Origin: Tetracentron sinense
Lineage: Eukaryota > Streptophyta > Magnoliopsida > Trochodendrales > Trochodendraceae
DNA length: 64,000 nucleotides
NCBI GenBank assembly: GCA_015143295.1
Contig: CM026570.1
Span: 28,650,445-28,714,444, forward strand
Direction: 5' to 3'
This document shows, piece after piece, positions 33,223 through 45,468 of the stretch (position 1 is its first letter; the number at the start of each line of letters is the position of its first letter). The position numbers and the translations under genes were made by a program. Below the pieces are notes generated by a model. It saw only the letters and a list, made by a program, of their open reading frames with translations, was not told the DNA's origin and did no database searches.

Positions 33223-34212
33223 CGCGCGTTTTGCAGAATTTTCACTGAGGGCATTTTCGGCATTCGGGTGTTATACCCTTTCTTATATAGGATTGCCCGA
33301 GCCTTTAGGGCTCATTCTCAACCCTTAGAGTTTTTTGAGAGATAGAGAGAAAGGAGAAGGTTTTCCTAAACCTAGGGTTTCCATTTTGAAGAGAAATCAA
33401 AGGGGTTTGAGACCCTAGATCATCCTCAAGTCTATTTTCTCCAAGTCTCGGCTCAAGCTCGTGTGGGGCACTCTCCTCAAGCTAGGGCAGCAACTCACGG
33501 TCGTTTTGGAAAGGGGGATTTCTTCCTCACTTGATCAAGGTCGGTACTTCTTACTACCCTCCTAGTTATAGCTTCCCTTTTCCTTTATTTCTTCTTGTTT
33601 TCCTTCATATATATATGTGTTATGAGATTGGTGGTATGAATGGTGAATGAAGATGGATGTTGGCGAATGGATGCCGTGTGGATGATGTGATGAAGGAATG
33701 GGAAAGGGCATTGTATTAATAATGAACATACAAATGTGATGTGAGCATAACCCACCTAGGAAAGCATGATCTAAGTTTAAGTGAATAATGAACACACCTC
33801 ATGTTTGATGAAATGCCAAGGTGAACAAAATAAATGATAAATTAAGGGAACTCATGCTTAATTGCTCTTGAAATTTGTTAGGGTTCATGATAGTGTGTTT
33901 CTTACATTTCTTAAAATGCGTAGATTATTACTCACTTAAATTGTTATATGCTATGCTTTGTGAATTACCCCAAATTGCCATATTTAATTCCAAATGCAAG
34001 TATGCACACGATCTCACGAGCACGCATGAAATGACGTGATTTACCGATGTTTTAAGTATGGGACGTAGAGGTGGGGCATATCCTAAGATATGTTTCACTT
34101 CGCTTTTGACAAGGGCAAGACAATCATGCATTTCATGGGGAAAGGTCTCCCATCCCCTCGCATGACATGCATAGCATCGTATGACACGCATAGCATAGCA
34201 TCACACATCACG

Positions 34213-34468
34213 CATGGATGCTAGTTGCGACGGGCTATGAACGGCAACTAGGCATTCACATTCCGCATGGATGCTAGTTGCGACGGGCTATGAACGGCAA
34301 CTAGGCATTCACATTCCGCATGGATGCTAGTTGCGACGGGCTATGAACGGCAACTAGGCATTCACATTCTACATGGATGCTAGTTGCGACGGGCTATGAA
34401 CGGCAACTAGGCATACCCATCTGCATATAGGGTACTAGTTGTGACGGACTATGAATGGCAACTAGGCA
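34213..34468 (+). repeat. Tandem array of five 53-bp hairpin units, LTR of D (5')
   Basis: CTAGTTGC...GCAACTAG, a perfect 8-bp stem with a 15-base loop, recurs at 34221, 34274, 34327, 34380 and 34435. The unit sequence is unrelated to the array of B, C and F but occupies the same LTR position. Confidence 0.93.
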
Positions 34469-34810
34469 TGTGAACATGTTTAAATTATGAACAAGCAAGC
34501 ATGATACTCGCATGACACGCATGACATGACATGACACGCATGATATGACAAGATAAGACAACATAACAAGTTTCAAGCACGGAAATGGTATTTTCAAGTC
34601 AAGTCAAGTGCACGATGTTTTCAAGAGGTTTCATCGGCTTTCTACGAAATACAAGCATGATTATAAATTGTTTTGCTTCCTTGTATGATATAAATTGTTC
34701 ATGTTCTATTTATGCAACTTGCTTCCTCCTTTATGTATGCTATCTGTATGCTATGACTACTGGTTAGTGCTTAGTACCCGCTGAGTATTCCATGCTCAGC
34801 CGTACTTCTT

Positions 34811-34930
34811 ATGTCGGCAGGTGACGGCGGAGCAGCTGCTCCATTTGATATCTGTGCTCCGAGTCCATGGGTGGAGGAGGAGTACGTCGAGGAGCCTTTT
34901 GAGGAACCTCCAGTAGAGGGTTACCATTAG
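34811..34930 (+). CDS. Small acidic ORF inside 5' LTR of element D (39 codons)
   Basis: The frame ATG-TCG-GCA-GG...TAG encodes a 39-residue peptide with DICAPSPWVEEEYVEEPFEE and the end VEGYH. It is the same length as in element A, with amino-acid differences mostly in the N-terminal segment. Function unknown; it has no recognised domain. Confidence 0.45.
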   Translation: MSAGDGGAAAPFDICAPSPWVEEEYVEEPFEEPPVEGYH

Positions 34931-35232
34931 GTGGTTGTAGATTCTGAGTGGATTAGCTGTGGGTGAGATGAGAGATTATATCCATGTATTTTGGCGGGTC
35001 TGTCCGCACTTTCTTCTGGTTACTTTTTGTATAAACTTGGACCATATGTATATACTTAGAGGTTTGTTAGACTTCCGCTGTGTTTTACAGTTATGTTTCC
35101 GCTATAATGTCTTCTATTGTATATGCTCTGTGGTTTTTGTAGGTTGGTTTGTCAAGCAAGTCATGTAAGTCATGATTGATTCATCCAAGATTCACTCTAA
35201 CTCCTAGGGTGGGTTTTGGGACGCGACAGAAG

Positions 35233-35244
35233 TGGTATCAGAGC
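35233..35244 (+). promoter_or_regulatory. Primer binding site of element D
   Basis: TGGTATCAGAGC lies four bases after the LTR end. A leader hairpin (AAGACTAA/TTAGTCTT) follows at 35360-35377. Confidence 0.95.
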
Positions 35245-35590
35245 TTAGGCTTTAGGTCTCTAGGGTCACTTAGAATCTTATGCCACGGCTTGACAAGAGC
35301 ATATGTCAGGAAACAAGTTAGGAAGGAAGTAAGTCGGGAGCGAGTCTGGTTCCAAGTGTAAGACTAAACTTAGTCTTAGTCTCTAAAATGGTTGCTTTAA
35401 CCAAGTACGGGTCCTAGGTACGCTAGAACACTAAAGTATAAGTATAATGTGATGAATACTCTGATTACTTGATGTGATGAATATTAGTGTTATACAACTA
35501 ATACAGATTGAATTATTGTGAAACGACATTGAAATAAACTGTGTTTTCAAGTGAGACTCATGTGGTGCTATTGTTCTCAGGACTTTAGTC

Positions 35591-36872
35591 ATGAGGCGGG
35601 GCACACGGGGTCGTGGACCACACACCAGAGCTTCATCTTCTTCTAGAGATGAGGATGAGCAGCCGGACCTCTCTCAGGTCTTAGGCTCTATTGCTGAGAC
35701 ACTCGCCATCCTGGCGGCTCGGCAAACTATACCGGCATCAGCGGCACCTACTCCACCGCCCGCAGTTCCAGTACATCGTACAGCTGGAGTTGAGGCATTC
35801 AGGAGATTGAGGCCTCCATCCTTCCATGGGAGTGTGGACCCTCTCGCAGCAGAGGCGTGGATCCTCCAGATGGAGAAGATTTTTGCGGTCCTCTCGCCTA
35901 CAGAGGAGGATAGGGGTAGCATGGGCAGTTTTCATGCTAGAGGGTGAAGCCCACCATTGGTGGTTGTCCGCATTGAGGACACGAGACTTGACCATGCAGG
36001 GTCAACCTTGGACTTGGGAGGAGTTTAGGGACACGTTCTATAAGAAGTATTTCCCGGTTGGAGCTCGGGAAAAGAAAGAGAGAGAATTCATCAACCTTGA
36101 GCAAGGTTCGATGTCTGTGGCCGCTTATGAGGCCAAGTTCTCTGAGCTATCACGCTTCGCGACACATATGATTGCCACCGAGGCAATGAAGGCGAGGAGG
36201 TTTGAGCAAGGGCTCAAGGATGTCATCATGGAGAAAGTGTCGGTTTTCAGGCACGCCACTTACGCCGAAGTAGTGGATAAGGCCTTATTGGTTGAGGCCA
36301 ATTTTGAAGCAGTGTCTAAGAAGAGAGAGTTGGCGAGAGGCCACAAGCCAGTAGTTCAGCACCTCCAGAGAGGCGGAGTCGTACTGGCCCTTATCAGTAT
36401 ACATGGCCCGCACCACGATGAGGCCGACTTATACGGCCCCAGCACCACGGCAGTACGTGCCACAGGCACCTCGACCTCAGGCTCTCCCGGCCCCATGGCA
36501 GTTGCACCTCAGGTGGCGAGATATGCTCCACCTCAGACCCCTCCTACCCGCACACACGAGGCCTGCCCTTCATGCGGCCGACGGCACCCAGCTGGGGATT
36601 GCCTAAGAACATCGGGTGGATGTTTTCACTGTGGTCGCCAGGGCCACGTGATCAGGGATTGCCCTACCCGGCATTTACCAGGCCAGTCTCAGGGGATTAG
36701 GCCACCAGCACGCCCAGCAGGATCATATCAGGCGTCATCTCAGACTACCCGGTCTACCCCTCAGTCTCGCCAGGCGAACCAGGGGCGAGTTTTTGCCTTG
36801 ACAGAGGGTGATGCACTTGCATCTGACGATGTGGTGCAAGGTACGCGTAGGAATTATTTTCCTTATTCATGA
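35591..36872 (+). pseudogene. gag: Gag of element D, first copy, one frameshift
   Basis: The ATG at 35591 follows GTTCTCAG/GACT. The frame is close to Gag of element A (MRRGTRGRGPHTRASSSSRDEDEQPDLSQ). An extra G in the run near 35911 (GGGG against GGG in the second copy) splits the protein into 35591-35947 and 35826-36872. The zinc knuckles CPSCGRRHPAGDC and CFHCGRQGHVIRDC are present. The extra base may be a sequencing error. Confidence 0.88.
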
Positions 36873-36981
36873 TTGTTGTGTTATGTTTTATTCCTTGTGT
36901 ACGTAGTTGGTATGCTATATATATTTACTTACGTGTATACACTGTTGAGGCTTGAATTGACGTAACTAGCTAAAATTTCAG
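36841..36981 (+). other. Putative gag-protease intron, element D first copy
   Basis: The 141-bp segment has the same borders as in element A (GTGCAAG/GTACGC and AAATTTCAG/GAAC). Confidence 0.6.
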
Positions 36982-39340
36982 GAACCCTACTAGTCAATGA
37001 GTATTTGGCTCGAGTGTTGATTGATACCGGGTCTACTCATTCGTTTGTCTCGCCGAGTTTTTCAGAAGGCTTTTCTGGGGAGCCAAGTCAGCTAGAACCG
37101 GAGTTATCCATTTCGACTCCTCTTGGCAAAACAGTATTGGCAGATTAAAGTGTATAGAAATGGTGTGGTCCAAGTTGGAAGCCACGAGTTGGCGGTTGAT
37201 CTCATCGTCCTTGGATTCCAAGACTTTGATGTTATATTGGAATGGATTGGTTAGCAGCACATCATGGGCATGTAGCTTGCTTTGAGAAAATGGTTACTCT
37301 TCAAGCCAGTAGAAGGAAACCATTCCACTTTCGCGGGTTGAAAAGCAGATCTATTGCTCGTTTTGCGGCGTTGGGCGTAGCTAACCCGAGGCAAAGGACT
37401 CATCAACTATTCCGGTGGTGAGTGAGTTCCTGGATGTATTTCCAGAGGAGTTGCCAGGATTGCCTCCAGACAGGGAGATTGAGTTTATGATCGAGCTTGC
37501 ACCAGGCACAGCTCCTGTTTGCAGGGCTCCGTATAGAATGGCCCCTATTGAACTCAAAGAGTTAAAGGCTCAGTTGGAAGAATTACAAAGCCTTGGCTTC
37601 ATTCGACAAGTGTCTCACCGTGGGGTGCCCCAGTGTTGTTTGTCAAGAAGAACGAGGTTCGATGCGGATGTGTGTCGACTACCGGCAATTGAACAAAGTC
37701 ACTATAAAGAATAGGTATCCATTGCCTAGGATTGACGACTTGTTCGATCAGTTGAGGGAGCAAGATTTTTCTCAAAGATAGATCTTCGACGGGTTATCAC
37801 CAGTTAAAGATAAGGCGGAAGATGTTTCCCAAAACTGCTTAAGGACTCGATACGGGGCACTATGAGCTCTTGGTGATGCCTTTTGGTCTCACGAACGCAG
37901 CGGAGCCTTAGGATTGTGAACCGGGGTGTTCCGACATACCTAGATCGGTGCGTGATTTGATTTGTGATGACACTTGTGGTCATTCCAGGGGAAGGGAAGA
38001 TCAATACGCGACCTTCGCCTCGCATTGGAAAGTTAGAGAGCACAAGCTATCGCAAACTTAACAAGTTGTGAGTTTTGGTTGGAAGAGGGTGGCATCCTAG
38101 GCCACGTTGTTCCGCGGAAGGCATCTACGTTGATACGAAGAAGATAGAACGCTGTATGGAGTTGGGCGGGCCCCAAGAGTGTTACGAGATACACAGCTTT
38201 CTGGGCTGGGCAGGCACTACGGAGATTAGTAGAGGTTCTCTAGACTGGCAGAACCGCTTTACTCACCTGACCGGAAGAATGAGCAGTTTGTTCTGGAGAG
38301 AAAAGTGTGAGATCAGTTTCCCGGAACTGAAAAAGAAGAGGCTTACTACAGCTCCGGCCTTACAGTGCCATCGGACCTCTTGGGTAGAGGTTTGTACAGT
38401 GGATCCTCACACGTTGGACTTGGATGTGTGCTTTGACAACAAAAGAAGGTCATTGTTGCATCAAGGGGCAATTGAAGAGCATGAGAAGAAGTGAACCCAC
38501 GCACGACGTAGAGCTGCGCAGCGTGTTGGCATCAAGATATGGCGACATTACTTATACGGGTGGAATTCGGTGTATTACGGACACAAGAGCCGCAAGTACC
38601 GCTTTACCAAAAGAATGGAATCAAGGACCGACGTGGAGGAATTTTGAAGGAGTAGGGGATTGTACCAGTCAATACATCCGGGTAGGCAACAGTATGGCTG
38701 TATGCTCTGAGGTGAAGGACATCAGGGGTTGTTAGCAAACATGTTGGTTCAAAGAATGAGATACTAGAAGATTTGGCAAAATCTGGAACAATTCAGTGTG
38801 ATAACTCTGTCCGTTGGTCATACCTTGGCAAATGTACGGTTCGGCAGTGTACAGTATAGATTTGGCCAAGAATATAAAGTCATGGATGCGGAGATTGTGG
38901 CTTTACGGACAAGGAAGTTTCCAAGGCAGTGAAGATGTTTCTCTCACTAGTCGGGGGGTGCTATCACATTCAAAGGGAAGACTGTGCCGTCCCAGCAATG
39001 CAGCATCATGGAAGAAGATTTTGGGTAACCGTAACGAACACCGTTCGAAGAGTACACAGTGATCCAGGGGGGTACGAAGATGTACGGCACCTCAAGAGTC
39101 ACTTGTGGTGGCGGAATATGAAGATGGGAGGTTGCGGAATATGTAGCAAGGTGCTGGGTGTGTCAACAGGTGAAAGCAGGAACACATGCGGCCGCAGGTC
39201 TATTACAGTCCCTTCCGATTCCCGAGGGAATATGGGAGAACTATCTAGGATTAATAGTGGTTGCCAAAGAAGCAAGGGGTGCAGCACGCGATATGGTAGT
39301 GGATCGTTGAGAAGTGCCGCTCACTTCTTGCATTAACGAA
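36982..39340 (+). pseudogene. pol: Pol of element D, first copy, riddled with small indels
   Basis: The protease ([13 protein letters not shown] at about 37024) and early RT ([33 protein letters not shown] in a shifted frame) can be followed, but from about 37130 single-base insertions and deletions occur every few dozen bases and become denser up to the gap at 39341. RNase H and integrase motifs are recognisable only in pieces. The pattern looks like uncorrected reads near a contig end rather than ordinary mutation. Confidence 0.85.
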
Positions 39341-39440
39341 NNNNNNNNNNNNNNNNNNNNNNNNNNNNNNNNNNNNNNNNNNNNNNNNNNNNNNNNNNNN
39401 NNNNNNNNNNNNNNNNNNNNNNNNNNNNNNNNNNNNNNNN
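39341..39440. other. Assembly gap (100 N)
   Basis: A run of exactly 100 N joins two error-rich ends of the same element. Confidence 0.99.
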
Positions 39441-39980
39441 ATTTCCTGTTATTTATGCAACTGCTTCATCCTTATGTAGCTATTGTATGCTCTGACTACT
39501 GGTTAGTGCTTAGTACCTGAGTATTCCATGCCTCAGCCGTACTTCTTATGTCGGCAACGTGGATGACGGCGGAGCAGAGGTGATCCATTTGATATCTGTT
39601 GCTCAGAGGTCCTATGGGTGGAGGAGGAGTACGACGAGGAGCTTTTGAGACATCCAGTAGAGGGTTTACTATTGTGGTTGTGGAGATGCTGAAAGTGGAG
39701 TAGCTGTGGGTGAGATGAGAGATTATATCCAGCTTTTGGGTCTCGTAAAGCAAATGTCGGCGGGGTAACTTTTTGTATAAAATGGAACAAATAAAGCTAT
39801 ATAACTAGGGTGTGTAAGACATTGCACGACTGTGTTCGGATAAAGTTATGTGTCGCTATATGTCCTTTCTATTGTATATGCTCGTGGTTTTTGTAGTTGG
39901 TTCGTCAAGCAAGTCATGTAAGTCTGATTGATACATCCAAGATTCACTCCTAAATCTAGGGTGGGTTTTGGGACGCGACA
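39441..39980 (+). mobile_element. LTR fragment between the two copies of element D, low quality
   Basis: It matches the last 530 bases of the D LTR (compare 34700-35228) with many indels, ending GGGACGCGACA. The primer site after it is damaged (GTATACAGAGC). The small LTR ORF is not readable. Confidence 0.8.
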
Positions 39981-40349
39981 GAAGTGTATACAGAGCTTAG
40001 GCTTTAGTCTCTAGGGTAACTATAGAGGATCTTATGACACGGCCTGAACAAGAGCATAGTCAGGAAACAAGATTAGAAGGAAGATAAGGTCGGGAGAGAT
40101 GTCTGTTCCAAGTGTAACGAAAACTTTAGTCTTAGTCTGAAAATGGTTGCTTTAACCCAAGTACGGGTCTAGGTACGCTAGAACACTAAAGTAAGTATAA
40201 TGTGATTGAATACTTCTGAACTTGATGTGATGATATTAGTGTTTATACAACTAAAAGATGAATTATTGTGAAACGACAGTGTGAACAAGTAAACTGTGTT
40301 TTCAATGTAAGGAGACTCATGTGGTTGCTCGTGTTCCTCAGGACTCTTA

Positions 40350-41640
40350 TCATGAAGGCGGGGACACACGGAGGGACTGTTCCAACCCGGTCGTGAACCC
40401 ACACACCGAGTTCATCTTCCTTCTAGAAGATGAGGATGAGCCAGCCGGACCCTCAAGGTCATTAGGATCTATTGAATGAAGACACATAGACAATCCTGGC
40501 GGATCGGCAACACCTATACCGGCATAGCGGGCACCTACTCCACCGCCCGCTAGTTCCAGTACATCGTACAGCTGGAGTTGAGGCATTCAGGAGATTGAGG
40601 CCTCCATCCTTCCATGGAGTGTGGACCCTCTCGCAGCAGAGGCGTGGATCCTCCAGATGGAGAAGATTTTTGCGGTCCTCTCGCCTACAGAGGAGGATAG
40701 GGTAGCATGGGCAGTTTTCATGCTAGAGGGTGAAGCCCACCATTGGTGGTTGTCCGCATTGAGGACACGAGACTTGACCATGCAGGGTCAACCTTGGACT
40801 TGGGAGGAGTTTAGGGACACGTCTATAAGAAGTATTTCCCGGTTGGAGCTCGGGAAAAGAAAGAGAGAGAATTCATCAACCTTGAGCAAGGTTCGATGTC
40901 TGTGGCCGCTTATGAGGCCAAGTTCTCTGAGCTATCACGCTTCGCGACACATATGATTGCCACCGAGGCAATGAAGGCGAGGAGGTTTGAGCAAGGGCTC
41001 AAGGATGTCATCATGGAGAAAGTGTCGGTTTTCAGGCACGCCACTTACGCCGAAGTAGTGGATAAGGCCTTATTGGTTGAGGCCAATTTTGAAGCAGTGT
41101 CTAAGAAGAGAGAGTTGGCGAGAGGCCAAGCCAGTAGTTCAGCACCTCCAGAGAGGCGGAGTCGTACTGGCCCTTATCAGTAACATGGCCAGCACACCGA
41201 TGAGGCCCGACTTATACGGCCCCAGCACCACGGCAGTACGTGCCACAGGCACCTCGACCTCAGGCTCTCCCGGCCCCATGGCCAGTTGCACCTCAGGTGG
41301 CGAGATATGCTCCACCTCAGACCCCTCCTACCCGCACACACGAGGCCTGCCCTTCATGCGGCCGACGGCACCCAGCTGGGGATTGCCTAAGAGCATCGGG
41401 TGGATGTTTTCACTGTGGTCGCCAGGGCCACGTGATCAGGGATTGCCCTACCCGGCATTTACCAGGCCAGTCTCAGGGGATTAGGCCACCAGCACGCCCA
41501 GCAGGATCATATCAGGCGTCATCTCAGACTACCCCGTCTACACTCAGTCTCGCCAGGCGAACCAGGGCGAGTTTTTGCCTTGACAGAGAGGGTGATGCAC
41601 TATGCATCTGACGATGTGGTGCAAGGTACGCGTTAGGAAT
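40350..41640 (+). pseudogene. gag: Gag of element D, second copy
   Basis: The first 200 bases are disturbed by indels (for example GGCGGGGACACACGGAGGG), then from about 40560 the sequence is almost identical to 35765-36840. The Gag domain is split by a missing base near 40821 (frames 40621-40956 and 40896-41183), and the zinc-knuckle part is open at 41240-41611. Confidence 0.85.
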
Positions 41641-41773
41641 TATTTTCCCTTATTCATGATTGTGTGTTATGTTTTTATTCCTTGTGTACGTAGTTGGTAT
41701 TGCTACTATATATATATTTACTACGTGTATACACTGTTGAGGCTTGAATTGACGTAACTAGCTACAATTTCAG
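41626..41773 (+). other. Putative gag-protease intron, element D second copy
   Basis: The 148-bp segment has the same donor and acceptor contexts as copy one, with a few extra bases. Confidence 0.55.
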
Positions 41774-44700
41774 GAAACCCTACTAGTCAATGAGTATTTG
41801 GCTCGAGTGTTGATTGATACCGGGTCTACTCATTCGTTTTGTCTCGCCGAGTTTTTCCGAAGGCTTTTTCTGGGGAGCCAAGTCAGCTAGAACCGGAGTT
41901 ATCCATTTCGACTCCTCTTGGCAAAACAGTATTGGCAGATAAAGTGTATAGAAATGGGTGGTGGTCCAAGTTGGAAGCCACGAGTTGCGGTTGATCTCAT
42001 CGTCCTTGGATTCCAAGACTTTGATGTTATATTGGGAATGGATGGGTTAGGCAGCACATAATGGGCATGTAGCTTGCTTTGAGAAAATGGTACTCTTCAA
42101 GCCAGTAGAAGGAAAACCAGTCCACTTTCCGCGGGTTGAAAAAGCAGATCTATTGCTCGTTTTGCGGCGTTGGGCGTAGCTAACCCCGAGGCAAAGGACT
42201 CATCAACTATTCTCCGGTGGTGAGTGAGTTCCTGGATGTCTTTCATAGAGTTGCCAGGATTGCCTCCAGACAGGGAGATTGAGTTTATATCGAGCTTGCA
42301 CCAGGCACAGCTCCTGTTTGCAGGGCTTCGTTATAGAATGGCCCCTATGAACTCAAAGAGTTAAAGGCTCAGTTGGAAGAATTACAAAAGCCTTGGCTTC
42401 ATTCGCCAAGTGTCTCACCGTGGGGTGCCCCAGTGTTGTTTGTCAAGAGAAAGATGGTTCGATGCGGATGTGTGTCGACTACCGGCAATTGGAACAAAGT
42501 CACTATAAAGAATAGGTATCCATTGCCTAGGATTGACGACTTGTTCGATCAGTTGAAGGGAGCAAGATTTTTCTCAAAGATAGATCTTCGATCGGGTTAT
42601 CACCAGTTAAAGATTAAGGTGGAAGATGTTCCCAAAACTGCTTTCAGGACTCGATATGGGCACTATGGTTTCTTGGTGATGCCTTTTGGTCTCACGAACG
42701 CGCCGGCAGCCTTTATGGATTTGATGAACCGGGTGTTCCGACCATACCTAGATCGGTGCGTGATTGTATTTGTTGATGACATTTTGGTCTATTCCCAGAC
42801 ACGGGAAGATCACATACGCGACCTTCGCCTCGCATTGGAAATGTTAAGAGAGCACAAGCTATACGCCAAAATTAGCAAGTGTGAGTTTTGGTTGGAAGAG
42901 GTGGCATTCCTAGGCCACGTTGTTTCCGCGGAAGGCATCTCGTTGATCCGAAGAAGATAGAAGCTGTTATGAGTTGGGCGAGGCCCAAGAGTGTTACTGA
43001 GATACACAGCTTTCTTGGGCTGGCAGGCTACTACAGGAGATTCGTAGAGGGTTTCTCTAGCCTTGCAGCACCGCTTACTCACCTGACACGAAGAATGCGC
43101 AGTTTGTTGGAGCGACAAGTGTGAGGTCAGTTTCACGGAACTGAAGAAGAGGCTTACTACAGCTCCTGTCCTTACAGTGCCATCCGGACCTCTTGGGTAT
43201 GAGGTGTACAGTGATGCCTCACACGTTGGACTTGGATGTGTGCTTATGCAACACAAGAAGGTCATTGCCTATGCATCAAGGCAATTGAAGGAGCATGAGA
43301 CAGAATTACCCCACGCACGACTTAGAGCTTGCTGCAGTCGTGTTTGCACTCAAGATCTGGCGACATTACTTATACGGGGTGGAATTCTATGTGTATACGG
43401 ACCACAAGAGCCTCAAGTACCTCTTTTCCCAAAAGGAATTGAATCTAAGGCAACGGCGTTGGATGGAATTTCTGAAGGATTATGATTGTACCATTCAATA
43501 CCATCCGGGTAAGGCAAATGTAGTGGCTGATGCTCTGAGTAGAAGACCTCAGGGGTTGTTAGCACACATGTTGGTTCAAGAATGGAAGCTACTAGAAGAT
43601 TTGGCAAATCTGGACATCAGTGTGAATAACTCTGTCCGTGGTCCTACCTTGGCAAATGTTACGGTTCGCCGTACATTATAGATTTGATCCAAGAATATCA
43701 AGTCATGGATGCGGAATTGTTGGCTTTCCGGGACAAGGAAGTTGCCAAGGGCAGTGAAGACTTTTCTCTCACTAGTCGGGGTGCTATCACATTCAAGGGA
43801 AGACTGTGCGTCCCAGCCAATGCAGATCTTCGAAGAGAGATTTTGGACGAAGCACACCGTTCGAAGTACACAGTGCTCCAGGGGGTACGAAGATGTACCC
43901 GGAACCTCAAGAGTCACTTTTGGTGGCGGAATATGAAGAGGGAGGTTGCTGAATATGTAGGCACGGTGCTTGGTGTGTCAACAGGTGAAAGCAGAACACA
44001 TGCGGCCCGCAGGTCTATTACAGTCCCTTTCCGATTCCGAGTGGAAATGGGAGAACATATCTATGGATTTCATAGTGGCTTGCCAAAGACGGCAAGGGGT
44101 TCAGATGCGATATGGGTAGTAGTGGATTCGTTTGACGAAGTCCGCTTCACTTCTTGCCTTACCGAACTACTTTCAACTCTAGTCAGTTAGCTGCTTTGGT
44201 TACATCAAGGAAGTGGTGAGGTTGCACGGAGTGCCTGTCAGTATCGTGTCGGATCGGGATCCAAGATTCACATCACGATTCTGGAAAAAGCTTCCGGAGG
44301 CTATGGGTTCCCGACTCGATTCAGCACCCGCTTTTCATCCACAGACAGATGGACAAACCGAGAGAGTGAACCAAGTCATTGAAGATGCTTCGCGAGCTTG
44401 TATGGATGGATTTCAGAGGCAGTTTGGGAAGAGCATTTGCCTTTGGTTGACTTCGCCTACCAATAACAGCTATCCTGCAAGTATCCATATGGCACCATTT
44501 TGAGGCCTTGTATGGGCAGAGTGTTTAGATCTCCTCTCTATTGGGATGCGGTAGGAGAAAGGAAATTACTTGGTCCAGAATTGATTGAGCAAACTGTAAA
44601 CACAGTTAAGATCATCGGGATCGATTGAAAAGACCGCTCAAGATCGCCAGAAAAGTTATGCGGACACGCGCCGTAGGGGACTTGGCAATTATCAAGTAGG

Positions 44701-45224
44701 GGATCAGTTTTTGTGAAAGTATCTCCTAGTAAAGGGATCACTGAGATTGGAAAGCGAGGCAGCTCAGTCCATCGGTATGTTGGGCCTTTTGAGATTATCA
44801 CGGCGAGTGGGTAAGGTTGCTTACAGGGTAGCTCTCCCACCGTCACATGGCCCGCAGTTCATAACGTCTTCATGTATCGTATGCTTCGGCACAGTAACAT
44901 TGCGGACTACTTAGCATGTGCAAAACTTGCGACAAACCGTTGGACCGACTTCGACCGAGGACTCCTGATCGAAAAGCCGGTGCAGATGCTGGACGAAGAG
45001 AGCACGTGCTGCAAAAAGACCTACCTTGTTTTTTTTTTTTCTTCACCCGATTTTTTTTTTTGTTCTCGTGCAATGCAACACTGCCGGGAAAGAAGCTAAT
45101 TGGGAGCGTGCAGCGAAGTCAAAGCCAAAGTATCCCGCGTTTGGAATAGACTATGGGCAGAGGATTATAATTTGTTTTGATTGGTGGTATGTATGTACGT
45201 CAAATTTCGGGGACAAATTTTTGT
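41774..45224 (+). pseudogene. pol: Pol of element D, second copy
   Basis: Protease is shifted by small indels (41780-42370). RT is open at 42373-42960 ([43 protein letters not shown]). RNase H is open at 43177-43681 ([34 protein letters not shown]). Integrase fragments follow: zinc region near 43850-44000, first Asp in YGFHSGL-like frame, second Asp in [13 protein letters not shown] at 44240, and Glu in QTERVNQ at 44357. From about 44300 to 45240 indels increase again and the chromodomain tail is not readable. Confidence 0.87.
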
Positions 45225-45237
45225 AAGGGGGGGGCGA
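45225..45237 (+). promoter_or_regulatory. Polypurine tract of element D
   Basis: AAGGGGGGGGCGA directly precedes the 3' LTR. The final bases are disturbed compared with GGGGAGAA in F. Confidence 0.75.
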
Positions 45238-45468
45238 TGATCACGCACCCGGTACTTTTTCATCCTTAATGAATATACCTTCGTACGCTAATTGGCCATT
45301 TTGGTAGTCTAACTTCATAATCCGGGCAGCCAACCACCACATCGAACATCCGAAAGTAGAAACGTGCATTTTTCGATCACCCCCCAGACGAACCCAACGC
45401 AAGTTGAATCGTCGAAATCCGACGAGCGAGTCAAAAGATATGGTCAAAACAGTCCAGACATACAGAGA

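Larger units (their letters stand above)
32844..35228 (+). mobile_element. Element D 5' LTR (Ty3/gypsy)
   Basis: The LTR runs TGTAGCACCCCGG to GACGCGACA (2385 bp). It matches the LTR at 45238-47636 and, in its last part, that of element A. TTATATAG at 33283-33290 is a weak TATA candidate just upstream of the conserved GAGCCTTTAGGGCTC hairpin. Confidence 0.94.

Noticed and set aside
45020-45070. Long T runs as a terminator or poly-A signal
   Set aside because: They lie in an indel-rich, low-quality stretch of element D and have no counterpart in other copies.
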